Shown here: in pieces, positions 1 through 5,967 of the stretch
Layout of the letters: each line of letters starts with the position of its first letter
How positions within the stretch are numbered: the stretch's first letter is position 1
Assembly: GCA_903877945.1 (NCBI GenBank)
Contig: CAIRFY010000576.1
Span: 1 to 8,610, forward strand
Direction of reading: 5' to 3'
Length of the DNA stretch: 8,610 nt
Origin: an uncultured Oscillochloris sp.
GTDB taxonomy: Bacteria > Chloroflexota > Chloroflexia > Chloroflexales > Chloroflexaceae
Notes under the pieces: model-generated
Told to the model about the DNA's origin: nothing
Databases searched by the model: none
What the model saw: the letters and a program-made list of their open reading frames with translations, nothing else
Position numbers and translations under genes: made by a program

Positions 1-100
1 GGGGGGGGGAAAGAGGCGATTTGGGGCGTTCTAACGCCGCAAGATGCTGCGCAGTTGTTTGCGGCATCAGGAAGCCTAAAATCGCCTCTCAGCCCCCCCC
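1..100. repeat. Nested inverted repeat at left edge
   Basis: Bases 12-22 (agaggcgattt) are exactly complementary to 79-89. Outside them a run of nine G (1-9) faces a run of eight C (93-100), so 1-22 and 79-100 can form one long stem with a small internal bulge. Inside, 36-42 (gccgcaa) pairs with 59-65, and 47-54 (ctgcgcag) is a palindrome. No ORF with a ribosome site is seen here. It may be the end of an interspersed element, or a terminator-like structure for a gene to the left of the window. Its function is unknown. Confidence 0.5.
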
Positions 101-108
101 TTTGAACC

Positions 109-190
109 GTGAGGGAGAGGGGAGATTCCGCACTAGGACGCATCCGACTCCCCCTCTCCCATTCAGGGAGAGGGGGCTGGGGGGTGAGGG
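109..190. repeat. GC-rich interspersed intergenic repeat, left copy
   Basis: The segment is built from purine-rich gggagagggg blocks at 113-122 and 166-175 and their complement cccctctccc at 151-160. Bases 150-160 pair with 166-176 to give an 11-bp stem with a 5-nt loop (attca). Read on the minus strand, the right half (165-190) matches the sequence at the right end of the window (8585-8607), apart from extra C residues. The left end (109-122) is a perfect 14-base complement of 8597-8610. This is therefore a dispersed intergenic repeat. A smaller hairpin (ggggc/gcccc, 226-239) lies just downstream. No coding capacity is seen. Confidence 0.6.
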
Positions 191-307
191 CTGAGCGGCG
201 GCAGATTCCTTATGTGAAAGGTATTGGGGCTTCAGCCCCCCGGCGGCGGCGACGCTGGGCGACTTTGACGTAGCCCTGGCTTCCCCTACGGGTTCTTGAC
301 AGTCCTA

Positions 308-351
308 CGATGAGGCGAAACGAGCGCCTCATCGCCTCGTCGCCTCGTCGC
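308..351. repeat. Hairpin made of 8-bp GCGACGAG-type units upstream of gvpA
   Basis: Bases 308-317 (cgatgaggcg) are exactly complementary to 325-334, giving a 10-bp stem with a 7-nt loop. The right arm continues into three consecutive 8-bp units, read on the minus strand as gcgacgag (344-351), gcgacgag (336-343) and gcgatgag (328-335). The same unit forms the 42-copy array at 5623-5958, so the two loci share a repeat family. It lies about 170 bp upstream of gvpA. It could be a terminator of a preceding transcript or a remnant of the mobile-like element; neither is proven. Confidence 0.55.
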
Positions 352-403
352 GTACCCGCAAAACGGTCAAGCCGGATTGACCCATACCCTCTTTGTTGAT
401 CTG

Positions 404-442
404 CCTAACAAAATCCTAACAGAACACTTGCACAGGGCTAAC
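404..442 (+). promoter_or_regulatory. 11-bp-phased CTAAC direct repeats upstream of gvpA
   Basis: The pentamer CTAAC occurs at 405-409, 416-420 and 438-442, with start spacings of 11 and 22 bp. The first two sit in longer direct repeats (cctaacaaaat, then cctaacagaac). Same-face spacing of about one helical turn is typical of binding sites for OmpR/PhoB-family response regulators. This suggests an activator or repressor site for gvpA, 80-120 bp before its start codon. The motif is short and no regulator gene is in the window, so this is a hypothesis. Confidence 0.35.
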
Positions 443-464
443 GGCTAGAGGGGTTATTTTGCGG

Positions 465-470
465 TGTAAT
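465..470 (+). promoter_or_regulatory. Possible -10 element of the gvpA promoter
   Basis: TGTAAT matches the TATAAT consensus at five of six positions and would start transcription about 46 bases before the gvpA start codon. There is no good -35 hexamer at 16-18 bp. The third CTAAC copy (438-442) lies near that position, which would suit an activator-dependent promoter. TTGCAC at 428-433 is too far away to pair with it. This is weak evidence. Confidence 0.25.
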
Positions 471-523
471 AGATTTAGATAGTGTGAACAAAGTTTTGCC
501 GTTACTTTATAGGAGGTCTAGGG

Positions 524-730
524 ATGGCTATCGAGAAAGTCAACGCATCGAGCAGTCTCGCCGAGGTCGTGGATCGCATTTTAGACAAAGGCATCGTGAT
601 TGATGCCTGGGTTCGTGTGTCCCTTGTCGGGATCGAGCTGCTGGCCATTGAGGCCCGCATTGTAGTCGCCGGTGTAGATACATACCTGAAGTACGCCGAG
701 GCAGTGGGCCTCACCGCTTCAGCCGCGTAG
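524..730 (+). CDS. gvpA: Gas vesicle structural protein GvpA
   Basis: GvpA is the small, very hydrophobic protein that polymerises into the ribbed wall of the gas vesicle, the hollow buoyancy organelle. The 68-residue product is highly typical of the family: an N-terminal MAIEK...SLAEVVDRILDKG segment, the core GIVIDAWVRVSLVGIELL, and the following helix IEARIVVAGVDTYLKYAEAVGL. The length is close to the usual 70 or so residues. The start is fixed by a strong Shine-Dalgarno AGGAGGT at 511-517, six bases before ATG. It is the first gene of a rightward gvpA-gvpC-gvpF-gvpO cluster. A 129-bp gap without an obvious terminator separates it from gvpC. The upstream region carries phased repeats that may control it. 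The identification is secure. Confidence 0.97.
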   Translation: MAIEKVNASSSLAEVVDRILDKGIVIDAWVRVSLVGIELLAIEARIVVAGVDTYLKYAEAVGLTASAA

Positions 731-747
731 TGTGCGGAGGTGTATTC

Positions 748-900
748 ATGTTCCTCTGCGCTGCCAGTACGTACGTCGGTGCGACGCCCGTCATGAGTCC
801 GCCCTACACACAGGTGGCAGTTGTCTACCCGATAGGTTCAGCTTTTAAGGAGCCGCGCAGTGACTCTTTCTCCATACCACCAATCCATCGATGTACGTAA
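748..900 (+). CDS. Candidate small ORF overlapping the gvpC start
   Basis: A 50-codon ORF begins with ATG at 748, preceded by GGAGGT at 736-741 with a six-base spacer. That ribosome site is at least as good as the one before gvpC. It reads MFLCAASTYVG... and ends with TAA at 898-900, overlapping the first 41 bases of gvpC in another frame. The product is rich in Pro, Ser and Val and matches nothing I recognise. It could be a translated leader that couples or tunes gvpC translation, a real small protein, or chance. Its placement in the gvpA-gvpC gap and the strong ribosome site are the only support. Confidence 0.25.
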   Translation: MFLCAASTYVGATPVMSPPYTQVAVVYPIGSAFKEPRSDSFSIPPIHRCT

Positions 901-2668
901 GGCTACCAAACAGCAGATCCAAAGCTATCGACTTACCCGCACGCACACGGCATCTGACCAGCGACACGCTCGCACGACACAGGCCACGCAGATGCGCGAT
1001 GCCGTGGCGGCCCTCCGTGCAGCCCTTGACGCCGAACTGACCCTCAGCGCAGCGGAACTACGTGCCCGCCTCCATGAGAACACCATCGCGCTGCACAACA
1101 ATGTGGGAGCGCAACTGAGGAACCTAGCAGCGTCGCGTAGCCAGGGCTCCGCCGCCGCACGCGAGGCGCGCGTGCGGAACGTCACCGCGCTGCACGACAA
1201 TGTGGGCGCGCAGCTACAGAGCCTGGCAGCGTCGCGTAGCCAGGGCTCCGCCGCCGCACGCGCGGCGCGTTCGCAGGATGCTACTGCGCTGCACGACCGT
1301 GTGGGCGCGCAGCTACAGAGCCTGGCAACGTCGCGTAGCCAGGACTCTGCCGCCGCGAACGAGGCGCGCTCGCAGGGATTCCAGCAGTTGCGCCAGCAGG
1401 TGTCCGCGTACCTTAGGAATCTTAGCACTCAGCGCGACGATCTTGTTGCTCGTCAGTCAGCCGCGCTGCGCCTCAACCAGCAGACACGTGCCCAAGACGT
1501 TGCCTCGACGCTGTCCGCGCTGCGAGCGAAACACCCCTTATGGACAGTTGCAGCCGCCGCCGTTGAATCGGTGTCTGTCGTCTCGTCGGCCACTCATACA
1601 GCCGTGATTATTACAGCGCCTGCGGCCGAGCCAATTGCCGAGCCGGTTGCGGTCGAGCCGGTTGCGGTCAAGCCGGTTGCGGTCGAGCCGGTCGCTGAGC
1701 CGGTTGCGGTCGAGCCGGTCGCTGAGCCGGTTGCGGTCGAGCCGGTCGCTGAGCCGGTTGCCGAGCCGGTCGCTGAGCCGGTTGCGGTTGAGCCGGTCGC
1801 TGAGCCGGTTGCGGTTGAGCCGGTCGCTGAGCCGGTCGCTGAGCCGGTTGCGGTCGAGCCGGTCGCTGAGCCGGTCGCCGAGCCGGTTGCGGTCGAGCCG
1901 GTCGCTGAGCCGGTTGCGGTCGAGCCGGTTGCTGAGCCGGTTGCGGTCGAGCCGGTTGCCGAGCCGGTTGCGGTCGAGCCGGTTGCCGAGCCGGTTGTGG
2001 CTGATATCGATCTGATGCAGCGGCTCGGCCAGATCGGGCTAATTGCCTACGCCCAGATGGCGCGGGTGACGATCCTGCGCGCACTGGAGGGAGGGGTGTC
2101 AAATGAGGATCAGGAACGTCAGATCGGTGCCCACATTGATGGCCTGACCGGGAACGTGCAACCTTTCCTGGCTGAGATTCGCCTCGCCCTTGGACAACTC
2201 AGCGACACGGAGCGCGACCAGGTCGGCGAGATTGTCGAGGGTGTACACCGCAATGTGGTCAGCCTGCACAACGAGCTAGAGCAGGCTCACTGGCCCACTA
2301 GTCCTGATCAGATCGAGTCGTTCCGTCAGTTCATAACGGATCTGCGCTCGCGCCTCGCCCCCCTCCACAGTGATCTGGATGCAGTCGTCCAATCCCTCCA
2401 GGGCAACAAGAAGGCGGTTACTCAGGAGCAGCAGCATGCACCCAAAGTCGAGGCACATCCGGCCCGATCCTACCGTGATAACCTGACCACCATCCGTGGT
2501 ATTGGCCCCGTCCTTCAGCAGCGACTTGACCGCGCCGGAATTTGCACCTACATCCAACTGGCTCTGAGCAGCCCAGAGGAACTCCGCAAGGCCATCGGAG
2601 AGTCAGCTCGACTCGCCAATGTCGAGGACTGGATCGTCCAGGCGCGTAGCATTGCTGGTTTGCCATAG
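860..2668 (+). CDS. gvpC: GvpC-like gas vesicle protein with 33-residue repeats, EPVA repeats and C-terminal HhH domain
   Basis: GvpC binds the outside of the GvpA shell and stiffens it through 33-residue helical repeats. Residues 77-208 of this 602-residue product are four consecutive 33-residue repeats starting ALHNNVGAQL, ALHDNVGAQL, ALHDRVGAQL and QLRQQVSAYL, and 44-76 is a fifth, diverged copy. Residues 257-380 are 28 tandem EPVA/EPVAV units. Residues 381-536 look alpha-helical and charged. Residues 537-602 contain TIRGIGPVLQQRL and end EDWIVQARSIAGLP, resembling the helix-hairpin-helix domain of COG3743. The start is GTG with AAGGAG at 847-852, seven bases upstream. Cyanobacterial GvpC proteins are roughly 150-200 residues and lack the last three parts. 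Position after gvpA and the exact 33-residue period support the GvpC call; the role of the C-terminal half is unknown. Confidence 0.82.
   Translation: MTLSPYHQSIDVRKATKQQIQSYRLTRTHTASDQRHARTTQATQMRDAVAALRAALDAELTLSAAELRARLHENTIALHNNVGAQLRNLAASRSQGSAAAREARVRNVTALHDNVGAQLQSLAASRSQGSAAARAARSQDATALHDRVGAQLQSLATSRSQDSAAANEARSQGFQQLRQQVSAYLRNLSTQRDDLVARQSAALRLNQQTRAQDVASTLSALRAKHPLWTVAAAAVESVSVVSSATHTAVIITAPAAEPIAEPVAVEPVAVKPVAVEPVAEPVAVEPVAEPVAVEPVAEPVAEPVAEPVAVEPVAEPVAVEPVAEPVAEPVAVEPVAEPVAEPVAVEPVAEPVAVEPVAEPVAVEPVAEPVAVEPVAEPVVADIDLMQRLGQIGLIAYAQMARVTILRALEGGVSNEDQERQIGAHIDGLTGNVQPFLAEIRLALGQLSDTERDQVGEIVEGVHRNVVSLHNELEQAHWPTSPDQIESFRQFITDLRSRLAPLHSDLDAVVQSLQGNKKAVTQEQQHAPKVEAHPARSYRDNLTTIRGIGPVLQQRLDRAGICTYIQLALSSPEELRKAIGESARLANVEDWIVQARSIAGLP
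989..1483 (+). repeat. 99-bp coding repeats (33-residue GvpC repeats)
   Basis: Five units of 99 bp lie in frame: 989-1087 (diverged), 1088-1186, 1187-1285, 1286-1384 and 1385-1483. The second to fourth are closely similar at DNA level, for example ctacagagcctggca at the same phase in units three and four, which indicates fairly recent duplication. The 33-residue period equals that of cyanobacterial GvpC. Confidence 0.85.
1628..1999 (+). repeat. Tandem 12/15-bp coding repeat (EPVA/EPVAV)
   Basis: There are 28 in-frame units, sixteen of 12 bp (GAG CCG GTC GCT type) and twelve of 15 bp (GAG CCG GTT GCG GTC type), often alternating to give a 27-bp higher-order unit. Codons are nearly invariant, so the tract expanded recently or is being homogenised. 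Every unit is a multiple of three, so copy-number change keeps gvpC in frame. The encoded Pro/Val/Glu-rich stretch is probably an extended, negatively charged linker between the vesicle-binding repeats and the C-terminal domains. The antisense frames are also open here but are artefacts of the repeat. Confidence 0.95.
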
Positions 2669-2691
2669 CGCAAGCTAGAGTAGAAGATCGC

Positions 2692-2739
2692 CGTTAGGAG
2701 GGTCAAGGGAGGTTTTATCCTCCCTTGACCCTCCTAACG
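2692..2739 (+). other. Perfect 21-bp hairpin between gvpC and gvpF
   Basis: Bases 2692-2712 are exactly complementary to 2719-2739, with the loop ttttat at 2713-2718. No run of T follows the right arm (tccacacagta), so a classical intrinsic terminator is unlikely. It sits 23 bp after the gvpC stop and 27 bp before the gvpF start. It probably acts in RNA to protect the abundant gvpA-gvpC message from 3' decay or to reduce read-through into gvpF, giving more structural than accessory protein. The right arm contains ccctcct, which resembles the anti-Shine-Dalgarno of 16S rRNA, and the left arm contains aggaggg. Confidence 0.8.
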
Positions 2740-2766
2740 TCCACACAGTAGTGACGGAGCCAGTTG

Positions 2767-3534
2767 ATGCCTGAGACAGACATGCTCATCGGCAAGTACC
2801 TCTATGGTGTTATCCGCTGCGCGGACTCCCGTGCGATCCCTGCTCGCGGCATCCATGAGCACGGATTGCGCGTCTACACTGTTCCGTACCGCGACCTTGC
2901 AGTTGTGGTGAGCGACTCGCCGTGCGAGGAGTACGACAGCACGCGCCGTAATATGATGGCCCACACGCGGGTGCTTGAGGCGGTGATGCAGCAGCACACG
3001 GTGCTGCCGATCTGCTTCGGTATTGTGGCTCCTAACACAGAGACGATCTACGAGCAGTTGCTTGTCGAGCATTACGACGACCTTGTGGCGAAACTCGACC
3101 AACTCCGTGGACAGATCGAGCTAGGGCTGAAGGCGTTCTGGGCCGATGCGCAGATCTTTCACGAGATTGCCGACCAGCAACCCACTATTCGCGCCCTGCG
3201 CGACAGCATTGCCACTCGTCCGCCCGAGAGTACCTATAACGAGCGGATTAGCCTCGGTGAACTGGTGGAGGCTGCCGTTGTCCAGCGACGCCAGAGTGAT
3301 AGCGAGCAGATCCTCGCCTCTCTGAGTCCTCTGGCCCGCGCCACTGTTACCCATCCCGTACTCACTGACCGTATGGTGATGAACGCGGCATTCTTGCTTG
3401 ACCGGGCCGAGGAGGCGCGATTCGACACGGCCGTGCGCGACCTAGACAGCAACATGGGGCCACAGATTCTGTTTAAATCTGTTGGGCCTGTCCCACCCTA
3501 TAATTTCGTTACGCTTAATGTGATCTGGAGGTAG
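2767..3534 (+). CDS. gvpF: Gas vesicle protein GvpF/GvpL family
   Basis: GvpF and GvpL are related accessory proteins needed early in vesicle assembly; GvpF binds GvpA and may keep it from aggregating. The 255-residue product starts its first domain with YLYGVIRCAD (11-20) and has the family pattern VLPICFGIVAPNTETI in the middle. It ends with the hallmark C-terminal motif GPVPPYNFV (240-248). The length is normal. ATG at 2767 is preferred because GGAG (2756-2759) lies seven bases upstream; an in-frame TTG at 2764 would leave only four. F and L cannot be separated by eye, so the symbol is provisional. It is 48 bases upstream of gvpO and follows gvpC across a strong hairpin, so it is probably read from the gvpA promoter at a reduced level. 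Confidence 0.93.
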   Translation: MPETDMLIGKYLYGVIRCADSRAIPARGIHEHGLRVYTVPYRDLAVVVSDSPCEEYDSTRRNMMAHTRVLEAVMQQHTVLPICFGIVAPNTETIYEQLLVEHYDDLVAKLDQLRGQIELGLKAFWADAQIFHEIADQQPTIRALRDSIATRPPESTYNERISLGELVEAAVVQRRQSDSEQILASLSPLARATVTHPVLTDRMVMNAAFLLDRAEEARFDTAVRDLDSNMGPQILFKSVGPVPPYNFVTLNVIWR

Positions 3535-3582
3535 CAGTACGTCCAGCGCATGCTCCTCCGACTACACACAAGGACGTGGCGC

Positions 3583-3834
3583 ATGAATGCGGTACAGATT
3601 ATTAGCACTGCTCGCGATCAGCTCAGCGCCCTGACTGGCCTTCGGGCGGATACCGTCTCGCGGGTCGGTCGCGAGGGCGAGGGCTGGGTTGTGGAGATCG
3701 TGATGATCGAGGTGCATCGTATCCCCAGCACTAATGACATTCTCGCCTCTTACCACGTCAACCTCAACGCCAATGGCGACATCGTAAGCTATCTACGCAT
3801 CCACCGCTACAAGCGGAACGAAGTGCGGGGGTAG
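3583..3834 (+). CDS. gvpO: Gas vesicle protein GvpO
   Basis: GvpO is a small soluble protein needed for vesicle formation in haloarchaea and found in bacterial gvp clusters; its exact action is not well settled. The 83-residue product carries the family pattern: a GW pair (34-35), RIP (46-48), DILASYHV (52-59) and the C-terminal RYKR (75-78). ATG at 3583 is chosen because AAGGA at 3570-3574 lies eight bases upstream. An in-frame ATG at 3550 would add eleven residues (MLLRLHTRTWR) but has no ribosome site at proper distance. It is the last gene of the cluster. Its stop is only 19 bp from the stop of the convergent ABC ATPase, and no terminator hairpin is visible between them. Confidence 0.88.
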   Translation: MNAVQIISTARDQLSALTGLRADTVSRVGREGEGWVVEIVMIEVHRIPSTNDILASYHVNLNANGDIVSYLRIHRYKRNEVRG

Positions 3835-3853
3835 CGCCACCTCAACGAAACTG

Positions 3854-4684
3854 CTACGCCTTATGACTGTGGCCGTGTTCACGCTCGACCACCGCCACCC
3901 CGAGCTGGCGATCCGTCATGGTGATCACCACGCCGAAGGTTTCCAGCAGAGCCTCGGGGGTGAGGACCGCGTGGCCTGGCCCCTGAGCCACCACCCGCCG
4001 GGACAGCAGCATCGCCTGGGTACACGCCGCCGCCTCCTGGATGTCGTGGGTCGCGGTGATCAGCGCGGCCCCACGGGCCAATTCGGCCTGCATCGCGTCC
4101 AGATAGACCACACGGCCACCGGCGTCCAGCCCGGCGGTCGGTTCGTCAAGAACCAGCAGATCGGCCTGCTGCACAAGCACCTGGGCCAGATAGACGCGCT
4201 GCTGCTGGCCGCCGGAGAGCGTGCGCAGGGGTGCATCGGCCAGGTGAGCCACCCCCATCGTCGCCATCGCGGCACGCACCTGGGCGCGATCCTCCAGGGT
4301 GATCCGCCCAAATAGCCCGCGACGGGGAAAGCAGCCCATCCCCACCACATCGATAGCCCGCAGCGGCAGGATAAAGCTCGCAGCCCGCGCCTGACCGAGA
4401 TAGGCGATGCGCCGGGGCGTCGCGCCGGGGATCTGGCCGAAGATGGTCAGGCTACCGCTGAGTGCGGGTAGCAGGCCAACGATGGTGCGCAGCAGGGTCG
4501 ATTTTCCCGAGCCGTTGATGCCCACCAGGGCCAGAGACTCACCGGCACAAAGATCCACCGAGACATCAGCGACAATCGGCTCACCGGAATAGCCTACCGT
4601 AAGCTGGCGGGCGATCAGGCATGGCGCGCCCCTTGGTGCGGATGATGCAGCCTGAGGGGGATGGGCCAGAGTCGCGTGGGTCAT
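3854..4684 (-). CDS. Metal (Zn/Mn-type) ABC transporter ATP-binding protein
   Basis: This is the cytoplasmic ATPase of an ABC importer of the zinc/manganese/iron (ABC-3) class, powering uptake through the neighbouring permease. The 276-residue product has all ABC signatures: Walker A GINGSGKST (55-63), Q-loop at Q98, signature LSGGQ (156-160), Walker B LLVLDEP (176-182) and switch histidine H213 in THD. The tail ends HGHSHKA, a His-rich stretch common in metal transporters. The start at 4684 overlaps the permease stop by four bases (ATGA), with TGGAGG (complement of 4695-4700) ten bases upstream. The frame stays open further upstream to 4858, but that would overlap the permease and is rejected. 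The metal (zinc, manganese or other) cannot be told from the sequence. Confidence 0.9.
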   Translation of the reverse strand: MTHATLAHPPQAASSAPRGAPCLIARQLTVGYSGEPIVADVSVDLCAGESLALVGINGSGKSTLLRTIVGLLPALSGSLTIFGQIPGATPRRIAYLGQARAASFILPLRAIDVVGMGCFPRRGLFGRITLEDRAQVRAAMATMGVAHLADAPLRTLSGGQQQRVYLAQVLVQQADLLVLDEPTAGLDAGGRVVYLDAMQAELARGAALITATHDIQEAAACTQAMLLSRRVVAQGPGHAVLTPEALLETFGVVITMTDRQLGVAVVEREHGHSHKA

Positions 4685-5529
4685 GGCTGGGGTGCCTCCA
4701 TGCGCGGGGCCGGGCGCGCCCGCAGGTTCTGCACCGCGAAGATGACGAAGAAAATCAGTGTGCTGGACAGCACAATCGTCGAGCCAGCGGCGGTGTTGAA
4801 ATGGTAGCTGATCAGCAGGCCGAGGTAGACCGCCGCCGAACCGAGCAGGGCGGCCCATGCGATCATCGCGCCGATCCGGCGGGCCAGCAGCGCCCCGGAG
4901 CTGGCTGGGGCCAGCAGCATCCCGAACACCAGCAGCGTACCCACCGTCTGAAATGATACGATCACCGTCAGGGCGATCAGCGCCAGCATCAGGTTGTGGT
5001 AGCGCCGTGAAGAGAAACCCATCACCTGGGCCTGCTCTGGACTAAAGCAGAGCAGCAGGAAGGGCCGCGCGCAGATTGTGGCGGTCACGACCACCACCAG
5101 CGTGGACACCATCTGGGTGATGACTGAGGCTGGACTGATGCCCAGGATTTCGCCAAAGAGCACGCGCACCAGGTCGCCACTAAACGACGTGGAACGCGAG
5201 ACGATCACCACGCCGAGGGCCAGCATGCCGACAAAGAGCAGACCAATCGCCGTATCGGAGGAGAGTCGCGAGCGGTTGGTGATCAGGCTGATCCCGCCGA
5301 TCATGAGCAGGGCACCGACCGCTGCGCCCACGATGCCGGGTATGCCGACCAGCAAGGCGACCGCAATGCCGGGGAGTACGCCGTGTGAGAGGGCGTCGCC
5401 AATAAAGGCCAGCCCGCGCAGCACCACAAAGGTGCCCACCACCGCCGAAGAGAGCGCAACCAAGACGCCAGCCAGCAGCGCCCGCTGCATAAATGCGTTG
5501 CTGAGAAATGGAGTAAGCCACCAGTCCAT
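4681..5529 (-). CDS. Metal ABC transporter permease (ABC-3 / ZnuB-MntB family)
   Basis: This is the membrane subunit of a zinc/manganese-type ABC importer, forming the channel as a homodimer with the ATPase encoded just downstream. The 282-residue product is mostly hydrophobic, with about eight membrane segments. Family motifs are clear: RGLAFIGDALSHGVLPG (38-54, with D45 and H49), GTLLVFGMLLAPA (197-209) and SYHFNTAAGSTIVL (241-254). The start fits the usual family N-terminus (MQRALLAG follows at 14-21), but I see no Shine-Dalgarno within 15 bases of it. No substrate-binding lipoprotein gene and no Zur/Fur-like box is visible nearby, so the binding protein must be encoded elsewhere. Upstream lies a 570-bp non-coding repeat region. 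Confidence 0.92.
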   Translation of the reverse strand: MDWWLTPFLSNAFMQRALLAGVLVALSSAVVGTFVVLRGLAFIGDALSHGVLPGIAVALLVGIPGIVGAAVGALLMIGGISLITNRSRLSSDTAIGLLFVGMLALGVVIVSRSTSFSGDLVRVLFGEILGISPASVITQMVSTLVVVVTATICARPFLLLCFSPEQAQVMGFSSRRYHNLMLALIALTVIVSFQTVGTLLVFGMLLAPASSGALLARRIGAMIAWAALLGSAAVYLGLLISYHFNTAAGSTIVLSSTLIFFVIFAVQNLRARPAPRMEAPQP

Positions 5530-5622
5530 GGAGTGAATTCGCTTTCTGCCTCAAGAAAAGGTTCGCAGATACGTTACCTTTCAGACAAGGTTTCAGGTGC
5601 CAGGTTTCAGCGTGACAGTTTG

Positions 5623-5958
5623 GCGACGGGGCGACGAGGCGACGGGGCGACGAGGCGACGGGGCGACGGGGCGACAAGGCGACAAGGCGACGGGGCGACG
5701 GGGCGACGAGGCGACGAGGCGACGGGGCGACGAGGCGACGAGGCGACGTGGCGACGAGGCGACGAGGCGACGAGGCGACGAGGCGACGAGGCGACGGGGC
5801 GACGAGGCGACGGGGCGACGGGGCGACGGGGCGACGAGGCGACGAGGCGACGAGGCGACGAGGCGACGAGGCGACGAGGCGACGAGGCGACGGGGCGACG
5901 AGGCGACGAGGCGACGAGGCGACGGGGCGACGAGGCGACGAGGCGACGGGGCGACGGG
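5623..5958. repeat. Tandem array of 42 perfect-register 8-bp units
   Basis: There are exactly 42 units of 8 bp with no insertion or deletion: 24 GCGACGAG, 15 GCGACGGG, 2 GCGACAAG (5671 and 5679) and 1 GCGACGTG (5743). Variation is confined to positions six and seven of the unit; the other six positions never change. Since 8 is not a multiple of 3, all frames repeat every 24 bp as eight codons and stay open, giving spurious ORFs on both strands. No ribosome site or plausible product supports coding. The array ends in gcgat/atcgc, a small hairpin at 5959-5971. Confidence 0.97.
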
Positions 5959-5967
5959 GCGATGCTA

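Noticed and set aside
1635..2102. Frames rich in RLRSSRSLS (plus) and PARPQPAQ (minus) inside gvpC
   Set aside because: Shadows of the EPVA repeat; the gvpC frame continues on both sides with family-like sequence.
2692..2739. Classical intrinsic terminator ending the gvpA-gvpC transcript
   Set aside because: The stem is perfect but no T-run follows, so it is listed as a hairpin of uncertain role.
4685..4858. Upstream extension of the ABC ATPase by 58 residues
   Set aside because: It would overlap the conserved permease. ATG at 4684 has a ribosome site and the classic ATGA overlap.
5530..5583. Zur/Fur operator or promoter for the metal transporter
   Set aside because: No palindromic zinc or iron box and no convincing -35/-10 pair on the minus strand could be found.
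5623..5958. CRISPR array
   Set aside because: Units are contiguous 8-mers with no spacers, and no cas genes are present.
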